NCBI GenBank assembly: GCA_964384205.1
Contig: CAYLKS010000047.1
Location: 1 to 21,569 of the forward strand
Direction: 5' to 3'
Origin: CAYLKS01 sp964384205 [NCBI: uncultured bacterium]
GTDB lineage: Bacteria > JAGOEH01
Length of the DNA stretch: 21,569 nt
How positions within the stretch are numbered: position 1 is the first letter of the stretch; the number at the start of each line of letters is the position of its first letter. A model generated the notes under the pieces. The model worked only from the letters and a program-made list of their open reading frames with translations. It had not been told where the DNA came from and did no database searches. This document shows positions 1 through 5,971 of this stretch, piece by piece. Made by a program: the position numbers and the translations under genes.

Positions 1-9
1 TTTTTGATG
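1..9 (+). repeat. 3' end of recurrent leader module, cut by window edge
   Basis: The window opens with TTTTTGATG, identical to the 3' end of the leader modules at 5793-5859 and 3484-3549. The SD half would lie just outside the window. A perfect 5-bp hairpin (9-13 with 18-22, loop CAAA) follows at once and overlaps the last base of the ATG. Too little is visible to be certain. Confidence 0.4.
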
Positions 10-81
10 ACTCCAAAGAGTCGACAACCGAGAGCGAATCGAAACAAATTCTTGTCTGAAAAACGTTACGAAGCTTTTTGA
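7..81 (+). CDS. Candidate 24-residue basic peptide
   Basis: An ATG in the TTTTTGATG context of the leader module opens a 24-codon frame ending in TGA. The peptide (MTPKSRQPRANRNKF...) is rich in Arg and Lys and has no membrane segment or recognisable domain. The first codons lie in a perfect hairpin (9-22), which could modulate initiation. The SD itself would be upstream of the window, so the start rests on the similarity of bases 1-9 to other module copies. It may be a real small phage protein, a leader peptide, or a chance frame. I do not recognise it. Confidence 0.3.
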   Translation: MTPKSRQPRANRNKFLSEKRYEAF

Positions 82-139
82 TAGTAAAGCATTGTGTAAC
101 ATTTGTCAATAACTATTTTTAAAAAATAAAAAAAAGAGT

Positions 140-190
140 GGCGATTTCCCTGTCACCTGAAGGAGACAGTCCCTCGCCGAAATTTTTATG
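140..190 (+). promoter_or_regulatory. Two-tier hairpin ending in AAATTTTTATG (structured leader)
   Basis: GGCGA (140-144) pairs with TCGCC (174-178), and inside it CTGTC (150-154) pairs with GACAG (165-169). The inner loop carries an SD-like AAGGAG (160-165). The stem is followed by GAAATTTTTATG, the same tail that follows the hairpins before 8096 and 14446. The sequence before the stem (AAAAGAG, 132-138) is only a weak SD, so this copy fits the bridging model less well. Sequestration of the loop SD is the alternative. It would govern the 15-codon ORF at 188. Confidence 0.5.
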
Positions 191-235
191 GATTTTTACA
201 ATCGATTAAGCAAATTCGGACTCTATAGAGTGTAA
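188..235 (+). CDS. Candidate 15-residue leader peptide
   Basis: An ATG directly after the hairpin leader at 140-178 opens a 15-codon frame (MDFYNRLSKFGLYRV) ending in TAA at 233-235. It ends 3 bases before the SD region of the next gene, which starts at 253, so ribosomes finishing here could reinitiate there. A second 15-codon ORF with a similar beginning (M-I-F-Y-S) lies in the same position before the gene at 14063. The peptide matches no family I know, and its role as a leader is inference from position. Confidence 0.35.
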   Translation: MDFYNRLSKFGLYRV

Positions 236-252
236 TTTAAAGGAGGTTTTTG

Positions 253-468
253 ATGGTAACGGTCAAAAGTAGTTCATTGGGAAAAACAAAAGTCTTAATT
301 TGCAACGATTCGTTAACAGAAACTTCTATTGAAGTTTCTGTAATATCCAATGGAAAGAAAAGAAAGGAGAAAATAAATTTAGAATCGTATCAAATTTTGC
401 CAAAATCATTTCCCGAAAAAAGGTTTTTTGCGATTTTTGAACATCCACAATATGTGTACATCGATTAA
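253..468 (+). CDS. Hypothetical 71-residue protein
   Basis: A small soluble protein of 71 residues, with alternating hydrophobic residues suggesting beta strands (VTVKSSSLGKTKVLI and IEVSVISNGKKRKEKI) and a basic middle. There is no signal peptide, membrane helix or motif I recognise. The start is the ATG at 253 rather than the TTG one codon earlier, because AAAGGAGG (239-246) sits six bases upstream in the same GGAGGTTTTTGATG context used by the leader modules. It follows the 15-codon ORF at 188-235 and is followed by the structured region 481-594. Function unknown. Confidence 0.65.
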   Translation: MVTVKSSSLGKTKVLICNDSLTETSIEVSVISNGKKRKEKINLESYQILPKSFPEKRFFAIFEHPQYVYID

Positions 469-480
469 ATTCACACTACG

Positions 481-528
481 AACAGCTAAAGAAAAGAGGG
501 CTTCCACACATTTGAGGGGTTTTTAGTG
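481..528 (+). repeat. Recurrent leader module, diverged copy
   Basis: AACAGCTAAAG, then GGCTTCCACACATTTGAGGGG, then TTTTTAGTG matches the module order seen at 5793-5859. The TAAA stem-loop is degenerate here. The SD-like GAGGGG (514-519) directly abuts the long palindrome that begins at 520, and the module's GTG (526) opens only four codons (GTG GGC ACT CGT TGA). Confidence 0.6.
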
Positions 529-554
529 GGCACTCGTTGAGTGCTCACTAAAAA
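520..554 (+). promoter_or_regulatory. 16-bp near-perfect palindrome over the module's GTG
   Basis: Bases 520-535 pair with 539-554 around a GTT loop. All 16 pairs form, one of them G-U. The stem begins directly after GAGGGG and contains the GTG at 526. It has T's on the 5' side and A's on the 3' side, so it lacks the 3' U-tract of an intrinsic terminator on either strand. It may be an RNA processing or translation-control hairpin, or a protein-binding palindrome. No gene is initiated within it. Confidence 0.65.
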
Positions 555-594
555 ATATTATTTTTAATATAAAAATATTTTTAGAGGTGATAAT

Positions 595-1536
595 ATTTAT
601 TATTTAAAATACCGCATAAAATACAGTCATATTTTTGATATCCTTCGACAACAAAAAAAGAAGAAGATAAATTTTTTTATAGACCTTCAAAACATAGCCA
701 GAGGTCTGTATAACAAACAGCTTATCCTGATGGAAATCAGCCGTTATATTGAAAATAATAAAATATCAAATATATTTATAGAAGAATTAAAAAATTTTCT
801 AAATAATTTATATTCTGTTTTTCGTTTTTATGATCCATATTTTATAATTTTTTATGATAATGGAAATTGTCAGCAAAATAGAATGATTCTTTCTAATTAT
901 AAAGAAAATAAAATTAAAACTCATGGAGAATTTATAGACGATAGTGATTTATATATATTTAGAAAAATCAAAAAATATTATTATATTGAAATATATAAAC
1001 AGTTTCAAAAAAAAGATTTGAGTACTGTTTATTATTCTGAAAAATATGAAACAGATTTTATACCAGAATACTGTATAAAAAATAATATATTCGATTCAAA
1101 TGATGATAATATATTAAATATTATACTTTCGGTTGATAAAGATTTATTACAAACATGTAAATATAAAAATACCATTTTATATGCAACAACATTTAAATCA
1201 TCGAGAACTGGAAAAAAACAGATTAATTTTGGCATTTATAATGATTATAATGCAATTAGTTATTTATATGATAAATTTAAAGTAGGTATATTAACGGCGA
1301 AATATATTCCTCTTATATTAGCAATTTCTGGAGACAAAGCAGATAATATTGCTGGTGTGAAAGGTTTTGGAGTAGCAAAATCATGTAAATTAATTATTAA
1401 TAATAATCTCCCGCCAGTTTTAGTTAAATCGGATATAGATCAATATCCTAAAATTATTAAAGATAATTTTGATTTAATTGATTTAAATTACAAGGTAATC
1501 TCATTTGAAGAGCAAATGAAAAGAATTAATTTTTAA
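595..1536 (+). CDS. FEN-family 5'-3' nuclease / RNase H-like
   Basis: This is a flap endonuclease-family protein, expected to remove RNA primers and flaps during replication. Three conserved metal-binding blocks are visible: FFIDLQNIARG near residue 30 (first Asp), SVDKDLLQ near residues 179-186, and SGDKADNIAGVKGFG near 245-259, which runs into the helix-3turn-helix DNA-binding motif. The first ATG is at 730, but the FIDLQN block lies upstream of it in the same open frame, so the ATG would delete an essential Asp. No ATG, GTG or TTG lies between the in-frame TAA (565-567) and 730. The best start is ATT at 595, five bases after a perfect GAGGTGA SD (584-590), giving 313 residues. The family call is firm and the ATT start is inference. 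It is similar in size to T4 RNase H. Confidence 0.8.
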   Translation: MYYLKYRIKYSHIFDILRQQKKKKINFFIDLQNIARGLYNKQLILMEISRYIENNKISNIFIEELKNFLNNLYSVFRFYDPYFIIFYDNGNCQQNRMILSNYKENKIKTHGEFIDDSDLYIFRKIKKYYYIEIYKQFQKKDLSTVYYSEKYETDFIPEYCIKNNIFDSNDDNILNIILSVDKDLLQTCKYKNTILYATTFKSSRTGKKQINFGIYNDYNAISYLYDKFKVGILTAKYIPLILAISGDKADNIAGVKGFGVAKSCKLIINNNLPPVLVKSDIDQYPKIIKDNFDLIDLNYKVISFEEQMKRINF

Positions 1537-1557
1537 AGTATACAAAAGGAGAATATA

Positions 1558-2001
1558 GTGGACAATACTGAAATAAATTCTGAACTTAGAGATATGTTTA
1601 ACGATTTGATTAACGATGGTTTTCTAAAATTTCATTTATGTAAAATTGTTTTAGGTGCACAAAGAAACGCACAATTTGAAAATTTACTTCAAGGGAAATT
1701 ATTGGGAATACAACCTTTAAATCAAATTTTTAAAAATTTGGGTTATTCTTTAAACTTGGTTCCTATTCCAATTAATAATAGTGAGAAGAAAGAAATAATT
1801 AATGATCTATGTAATGATTTATTTTATGATATTAGAATTAAATTAATTGAAATTTTAGAAAACACTAATCGTAAAAGTAAACATTATGAGATGATTAATG
1901 ATATGTCGAAACAAATTTTAAAAGAAATTTTTGAAGATTCAATTGATCCAAAAGTTTCTACAATTGACGGGGATAAAAAAAATGGCACAGACTTGGAATG
2001 A
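1558..2001 (+). CDS. Hypothetical protein, 147 residues
   Basis: It starts at GTG 1558 with AAAGGAG six bases upstream. The protein is mostly helical and acidic toward the C-terminus. The segment LLQGKLLGIQPLNQIFKNLGYSLNLVPI (about residues 43-70) faintly recalls the second half of XRE-type helix-turn-helix proteins, which often end in 'LGY.L.LVP', but the first helix is not convincing and I would not call it a regulator. The last 20 bases overlap the next gene, which starts at 1982, suggesting coupled translation. Function unknown. Confidence 0.7.
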   Translation: MDNTEINSELRDMFNDLINDGFLKFHLCKIVLGAQRNAQFENLLQGKLLGIQPLNQIFKNLGYSLNLVPIPINNSEKKEIINDLCNDLFYDIRIKLIEILENTNRKSKHYEMINDMSKQILKEIFEDSIDPKVSTIDGDKKNGTDLE

Positions 2002-2692
2002 TGTTTTAGATTTTATAAAATTAAAATTAGGAGCAAAAATAAATCTTGTTGAGTTATCTGATGAGGAATTAAAAAAAAACATCAGTCAACAAGTTTTACC
2101 TTATTTTTCACAATATTCACCAAAGAAAAAATTTGTTTCAATTGATAGTAATAATTTAATACCACAAGTTAAAGATAAACCACGTTTCATGTATAAGTTA
2201 CCAGTTGAAGATGATGATTATATTATTGATATTTTAGATGTATATGTAACTTCATCTGATGTTGGAACTAATATTTCAACAGAACTTTATGCTTTTTCAA
2301 GTCGTGAAGAAGCAATGGACCTTGTTGTTAATAATAGTTTTATTGATGCTATTAAATCGTTAGGTATTCGAAACACTTGGGAATTTATACCTCCAGATAC
2401 ATTAGTCTTTGATGTTGAAATTAAATTTGGATTAGTTGTTTATAATGTTCCTCATTCAGATCTTAATACTATTAAACCAGATATTTATCATATTATTTTT
2501 AAACCATTATGTTTAGCAGAAACGAAACTTTGGATTTATTCAATAAGAAGTAAATTTGAAGGTTTAAATACACCATTTGGTGCGATTAATTTAAATTTCC
2601 AACAACTAGCTCAAGAAGGCATGCAGGAAAAGGAAAAAGCCGAACAATTGTTAATTTCATTACCTCCAGATAAACTTGTCGAAATTTGTTGA
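1982..2692 (+). CDS. Probable virion structural (neck-like) protein
   Basis: The protein is 236 residues from the ATG at 1982. An upstream in-frame ATG at 1931 would add 17 residues inside the preceding gene, and GGGGAT at 1970-1975 sits suitably before 1982. The N-terminus (TWNDVLDFIKLKLGAKINLVELSDEEL) and the C-terminal block (RSKFEGLNTPFGAINLNFQQLAQEG) resemble what I remember of T4-like and jumbo-phage neck or head-tail joining proteins. No catalytic motif is visible. The assignment rests on remembered family style, so it is moderate at best. The 20-base overlap with the gene before and the short gap to the gene after suggest one transcription unit. Confidence 0.5.
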   Translation: MAQTWNDVLDFIKLKLGAKINLVELSDEELKKNISQQVLPYFSQYSPKKKFVSIDSNNLIPQVKDKPRFMYKLPVEDDDYIIDILDVYVTSSDVGTNISTELYAFSSREEAMDLVVNNSFIDAIKSLGIRNTWEFIPPDTLVFDVEIKFGLVVYNVPHSDLNTIKPDIYHIIFKPLCLAETKLWIYSIRSKFEGLNTPFGAINLNFQQLAQEGMQEKEKAEQLLISLPPDKLVEIC

Positions 2693-2706
2693 AGGAGAAT
2701 TTTTGT

Positions 2707-3372
2707 ATGCAACAACAAACATCACAACTTGAAAACATTTTTACATATTCGTTTCCTGGAAATCATTTACTACAAATTTCATTAGTTAGGCAAGAAACTG
2801 AAAAATCATATAAAAAAGAAAATTTTTTCTTTATCACGTTAGCTCCAGGTGAAACATCTCAACAAGATGGTATTCGAACTTTTAATTTTAATAATAGATT
2901 CACGATGAAAGTCGAATGTGATCGTTTAATGAGTTTAGGTCATGCTATTCGAAGTTATGCAAATGATTTAATTGATAGAAGTGGAAAATTTTCAATTTTC
3001 ACTGATTCATCAAAATCGCAATACAGTCAATTAAATGGAACAACAACAAAAACAATATTTTTAAATAGAAATATAGATAAAAATGGCAATCCAGAAATTT
3101 GTTTAATTTTTAAAATCGGTCAAAACAAAGGTTTAGCGTTTAAAACAACACCACCAGCTAGTTTAGCTATTGCTGATGTTATTTCATTTATGACTAAAAA
3201 ATGTTTAGAACTTGAGTTTAATAGAAACAATATTGAAATTAAACCAACAACAGCAGATTTTTCTAATCAACAAATCGAACAATTATCTAATAATCAATCA
3301 CAACAACAAACAGATTACGAAAAGAAAAAAGTTCAAGATAATTTTACACAATTTTTTAATAATCAATTTTAA
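2707..3372 (+). CDS. Possible ssDNA-binding protein
   Basis: The start is ATG 2707, eight bases after AAGGAG (2693-2698); the frame can be extended to a TTG at 2686, but that lacks an SD. The 221-residue product has a compact beta-rich core (FITLAPGE, FTMKVECDRLMSLGHAIRSYA, KTIFLNRN, ICLIFKIGQNKGLAFKT). It is followed by LAIADVISFMTKKCLELEF and a disordered Gln/Asn-rich tail ending in the aromatic tip FTQFFNNQF. This layout of one core plus a low-complexity tail with an aromatic end resembles phage ssDNA-binding proteins, some of PC4/Whirly-like fold. The tail is not strongly acidic, unlike bacterial SSB. No specific motif proves the function, and a structural protein is possible given the preceding gene. 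Confidence 0.4.
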   Translation: MQQQTSQLENIFTYSFPGNHLLQISLVRQETEKSYKKENFFFITLAPGETSQQDGIRTFNFNNRFTMKVECDRLMSLGHAIRSYANDLIDRSGKFSIFTDSSKSQYSQLNGTTTKTIFLNRNIDKNGNPEICLIFKIGQNKGLAFKTTPPASLAIADVISFMTKKCLELEFNRNNIEIKPTTADFSNQQIEQLSNNQSQQQTDYEKKKVQDNFTQFFNNQF

Positions 3373-3419
3373 TTTTTTAAAAAGAAGATAAGTTGGGAAA
3401 CTGTCGTTATTACAAATAG

Positions 3420-3441
3420 GAAGCTTTAACATTAGAGCTTC
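3420..3441 (+). promoter_or_regulatory. 8-bp stem-loop in the 3373-3546 leader
   Basis: GAAGCTTT (3420-3427) pairs with AGAGCTTC (3434-3441), one pair G-U, around AACATT. No U-tract follows, so it is not a standard terminator. It lies in the 174-base gap before the gene at 3547, upstream of the leader module. No tRNA fold is visible in this gap. Confidence 0.35.
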
Positions 3442-3483
3442 TAAAAAGATAGTTCAAGGAATATTGCCAGTCTTTACAAAAAT

Positions 3484-3549
3484 TGTTACAACTAAAAACA
3501 GCGTTACAGCTAAAACCGTGGGTTTCCACACTTAAGGAGATTTTTGATG
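3484..3549 (+). repeat. Recurrent leader module (long form)
   Basis: It aligns over its whole 66 bases with 5793-5859: GTTAC, CTAAAAACAGCGTTA, GCTAAA, GGGTTTCCACACTT, AAGGAG, TTTTTGATG. The inner stem-loop is weakened by substitutions. AAGGAG (3534-3539) is the SD for the gene starting at the module's own ATG (3547). An in-frame stop (TAA 3533-3535) replaces the TGA found at the same place in other copies. Confidence 0.75.
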
Positions 3550-3954
3550 AAAGAATTAATTATAGAGTGTTCACGTCAAGAAGTTATTGAAAATTTGGAT
3601 GAAATAATCACAGAATCAATTAAAAAAATTGTTCCAAAATCTACAGACAGTTACATTTCAAAAAGAAGTAACCGTAAAAAAATGTTAGAGAAATTTGGCG
3701 AAAAAGCATTTCTTGATCCAGACAAACTTGCTTTTCCTGTAATGAATAAGAATGGAAAATACGATTGTGGTTTGATTTATGCTGCAAGAGCTAGAGCGTT
3801 ACAATGGAAAGGAAAAAAACCAGGATATCAAGAAATTGCTGATAAAGCAGAAGAGTTATACAAAGAACATAATTGTTCGAAAAAAACACATTTAAAAATT
3901 CATGATATTAAAGAAAACTTGGAATTATTAGATTTACTTCAAAATATTCTTTAG
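3547..3954 (+). CDS. Hypothetical protein, 135 residues
   Basis: Translation starts at the ATG supplied by the leader module (AAGGAG at 3534-3539, 7-base spacer). The product is soluble, basic and mostly helical. A central block, FGEKAFLDPDKLAFPVMNKNGKYDCG..YAARARALQW (about residues 50-87), followed by a Y-x-E-I-A-x-K-A-E-E-L helix, has the look of a small domain seen in phage proteins (FL-x-P-x-x-x-x-FPV followed by a helical repeat). I cannot name its function. It is followed after nine bases by the DpdA-like gene, probably co-transcribed. Confidence 0.6.
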   Translation: MKELIIECSRQEVIENLDEIITESIKKIVPKSTDSYISKRSNRKKMLEKFGEKAFLDPDKLAFPVMNKNGKYDCGLIYAARARALQWKGKKPGYQEIADKAEELYKEHNCSKKTHLKIHDIKENLELLDLLQNIL

Positions 3955-3963
3955 AAACAAGTA

Positions 3964-5277
3964 ATGTTTTCATATGTTCATACTACTTCAAAATTAATAG
4001 TAAACAATTCAAGAAAAAGATTTTTAGATATTTTTATAAAAAATTATCTTTTTTCTTTAATTGGAGGTTTATCTCAAAAAGAGTTTGGATTTGATACATT
4101 ATTTAAAATATTAAATAAAATATCAAATTTCAAAAATTCTCTTAAAGATGATCAACGATTATTTATTGATAGTGGAGGATATTCAATTATTAAAGGTGAT
4201 GTGAATCCGAGAGATTTACAAAAATTTATTGAATGTTATAATATTTTTCTAAAAGATTACGCTGAAACAAGTTGTGATAAAATTTTCAGTTTAGACATTC
4301 CAATTTTTTTGAAATATCCTTCATTTAATAAGAAAAAAAATATATATGAAATTAATAAAAAATCTTTAATAGCATCAAAAAAAATATTAGATAAAAATAA
4401 TAAACTTTATGATAAATTTATCTTTGTATGGCAATTTAAAATTTTAAATCAATATTTTATATGGAATAAACTTTATAATGAAATATTTAAAGAAGAAAAA
4501 CAAATAAAAAATTTTGCAATAGGTGGAATGGTCGGTTTACGTAAAGTATCTAACATAAAATTTAGTCCATTTATATTAATGTTTTATAAATGTTTAAATT
4601 TGATTATAAATAACGGTCATAAACAAAATTGTATTCATATGTTAGGTATAAATTTTATTCCAGATCGATTTACTATGGTCTTTTTATCGTTACTATCAGA
4701 TAATTATTATTTTCATAGTGAATCACAAAATGTCGAAGTTTTATATGATAATATACATTATAGTATTGCAGGATTTTTTAGAATCCGTAATTTGAAAATG
4801 ATATTTAATAAAAATAACAAACCAATTTTAAAACATGTTTGTTACGATTCAGATTATATTGTTTCAATTTTTGAAAACAAAGATAAAGAAATAGCAAAAA
4901 TGCTGAAAGACGAATTAAATAATTTGAGTGAGAAAAAACAATTTAATGATCTTGAGTTTTTTGCTATATTGAATGTTTATAAACAATTGTATGTTGATTA
5001 TATTTTATTAAATTTAATAAAAAAATATAATATTGTAAAAATATTCACAGAAAGTAAAAATTTTAATACATTCAAACATTTTTATATAAAAATATATAAT
5101 ATGATGTTAATAGATTATCCATTTATATTCAAAGATTATAATGAACAAATTCTTTTGAATTTTAAATACATTTTTGGATGTCATAAATGGTTAATGAATG
5201 ATCGATCCGAACAACAGTTTGAAAAGATCAATCAAAAATTTATAACACATATTAAATTTCCAAATATTTTAAATTAA
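3964..5277 (+). CDS. dpdA: TGT-like / DpdA-type DNA 7-deazaguanine transglycosylase
   Basis: This 437-residue protein has the order of motifs of the tRNA-guanine transglycosylase barrel: FIDSGGYSI (first catalytic Asp region, near residue 68), CDKIFSLDIPI (near 105), FAIGGMVGLRK (substrate-pocket Gly-Gly) and IHMLGI (equivalent of YLMGVG). Phage TGT paralogues of this kind (DpdA) exchange guanine in DNA for a preQ0-type base, protecting phage DNA from restriction. A queE gene lies 0.7 kb downstream, supporting a DNA role over tRNA modification. At the place where I would expect the nucleophilic Asp (usually D-S near S/T-W) the sequence reads YFHSESQN, with His for Asp; this needs alignment. 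The start ATG 3964 has no clear SD and probably depends on coupling with the gene ending at 3954. A different TGT-superfamily function is possible. Confidence 0.65.
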   Translation: MFSYVHTTSKLIVNNSRKRFLDIFIKNYLFSLIGGLSQKEFGFDTLFKILNKISNFKNSLKDDQRLFIDSGGYSIIKGDVNPRDLQKFIECYNIFLKDYAETSCDKIFSLDIPIFLKYPSFNKKKNIYEINKKSLIASKKILDKNNKLYDKFIFVWQFKILNQYFIWNKLYNEIFKEEKQIKNFAIGGMVGLRKVSNIKFSPFILMFYKCLNLIINNGHKQNCIHMLGINFIPDRFTMVFLSLLSDNYYFHSESQNVEVLYDNIHYSIAGFFRIRNLKMIFNKNNKPILKHVCYDSDYIVSIFENKDKEIAKMLKDELNNLSEKKQFNDLEFFAILNVYKQLYVDYILLNLIKKYNIVKIFTESKNFNTFKHFYIKIYNMMLIDYPFIFKDYNEQILLNFKYIFGCHKWLMNDRSEQQFEKINQKFITHIKFPNILN

Positions 5278-5292
5278 AAGAAAGGACAAAAA

Positions 5293-5706
5293 ATGTTTGA
5301 AAAATTAATCGTAACACTAATCGTAACAGGCGTATCAGTTTATCCTAAAACTGTTCCGACAGTAACAGTAATTGGTAGAGAAATTCAAAATTTGGGGAAA
5401 TTGAACGTAACAGCTTACACGGCTTCGGTTGAAGAAACGGACGATACACCATTTATCACAGCATCAAATCAGCAAGTACGTGTTGGGATATGTGCGCTTT
5501 CCAGAGACATTGAAAAAGATTTTGGTTTGAAATTTGGAGACGAAATTATCATCGAAGGTCTTGGAAAATTTGAATTTCAAGATCGAATGAACAAAAGATT
5601 GAAAAAACATGTTGATATATTTATGTCATCAAAATTCGAAGCATTTCAATTTGGAAGAAAAAAGTTAAATGTAAGTTGGTTAAAGTATAGAAGAAATCTT
5701 CGTTAG
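5293..5706 (+). CDS. Exported 3D-domain protein (cell-wall associated)
   Basis: It starts at ATG 5293 after AAAGGA. A short hydrophobic N-terminus (LIVTLIVTGVSVYP, residues 5-18) may be a signal peptide or anchor. Residues about 36-122 form a 3D domain: LNVTAYTASVEETDDTPFITAS, VGICALSRD, FGDEIIIEGLG, FQDRMNKR and KHVDIF, with the family's three key Asps plausibly D51, D97 and D108. This double-psi beta-barrel domain is related to MltA/RlpA-type peptidoglycan lytic transglycosylases and is common in Gram-positive bacteria and their phages. A role in cell-wall cleavage or lysis is likely but unproven. A strong terminator follows at 5737-5770. Confidence 0.8.
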   Translation: MFEKLIVTLIVTGVSVYPKTVPTVTVIGREIQNLGKLNVTAYTASVEETDDTPFITASNQQVRVGICALSRDIEKDFGLKFGDEIIIEGLGKFEFQDRMNKRLKKHVDIFMSSKFEAFQFGRKKLNVSWLKYRRNLR

Positions 5707-5736
5707 ATTAAATCAAAAAAATAATTTTTTAAAAAG

Positions 5737-5770
5737 AAAGGGTTTTTGTAGATTCTTGCAAAAACCCTTT
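5737..5770 (+). terminator. Intrinsic terminator after the 3D-domain gene
   Basis: A perfect 12-bp stem (AAAGGGTTTTTG, 5737-5748, with CAAAAACCCTTT, 5759-5770) has a 10-base loop and is followed by TTAAATATTTTTTTG. It is extended by a G-U and an A-T pair. It lies 30 bases after the stop codon at 5706. It is the clearest terminator in the window and likely ends the upstream transcription unit. Confidence 0.85.
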
Positions 5771-5792
5771 TTAAATATTTTTTTGATAATCC

Positions 5793-5859
5793 GTTACTGG
5801 CTAAAAAACAGCGTTATGGCTAAAGCCAGGGGTTTCCACGCTTGAGGAGGTTTTTGATG
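5793..5859 (+). repeat. Recurrent leader module (best long copy)
   Basis: This is the reference copy: GTTACTGGCTAAAAAACAGC, then a stem-loop TGGC-TAAA-GCCA (5817-5828), then GGGGTTTCCACGCTTGAGGAGG, then TTTTTGATG. An alternative pairing of CTGGC (5797-5801) with GCCAG (5825-5829) would compete with the small stem. The SD is perfect (GAGGAGG 5844-5850, six-base spacer), but the ATG at 5857 is followed by one codon and a stop (ATG GCT TAA), inside a GGCT-TAA-AGCC hairpin. It therefore does not start the next gene. Confidence 0.8.
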
Positions 5860-5877
5860 GCTTAAAGCCTAAAACCT

Positions 5878-5909
5878 AACTAAAGCCAGGGGTTTTCAAG
5901 CTTTGGTAG
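5878..5909 (+). repeat. Partial tandem copy of the leader module
   Basis: ACTAAAGCCAGGGGTTTTC followed by AAGCTTTGGTAG repeats the centre of the copy at 5820-5850 with substitutions, starting 19 bases after that copy ends. The SD is destroyed (TTTGGTAG). It looks like a duplicated and decayed copy. Confidence 0.65.
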
Positions 5910-5971
5910 ATTCGCCCACAGAATTTTCCTGTACAATTAATTTTTTGTTAAGAAAAAAAAGGATCAGAAGA

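Noticed and set aside
103-130. Host-type promoter TTGTCA ... AATAAA
   Set aside because: The -10 match is weak and there is no independent support.
526-567. Nuclease gene starting at GTG 526 with stop-codon readthrough
   Set aside because: The frame is the same, but both TGA (538) and TAA (565) interrupt it, and all three stops end genes elsewhere in the window.
1032-1235. Minus-strand open frames (also at 6923-7192, 11941-12228, 17085-17276, 17576-17767, 20350-20556, 20584-20829)
   Set aside because: Each lies wholly inside a well-supported + strand gene, has no SD or domain, and reads as a hydrophobic shadow of A/T-rich coding sequence.
3371-3386. Sixteen-base repeat AATTTTTTAAAAAGAA, also at 5723-5738
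   Set aside because: Both lie at or shortly after stop codons, but the sequence is low-complexity A/T and such a match is plausible by chance in this genome.
3373-3546. Possible tRNA or other structured RNA gene in the 174-base gap
   Set aside because: There is a stem-loop at 3420-3441, but no acceptor-stem pairing, no GTTCGA-type T-loop and no anticodon arm of the right size.
5793-5909. CRISPR-like array because of the tandem module copies
   Set aside because: Only two copies, diverged and without regular spacers, and no cas genes.
5903-5971. N-terminal extension of QueE from TTG 5903
   Set aside because: It reads through a decayed module and non-conserved residues, and the family's own N-terminus begins just after ATG 5972.
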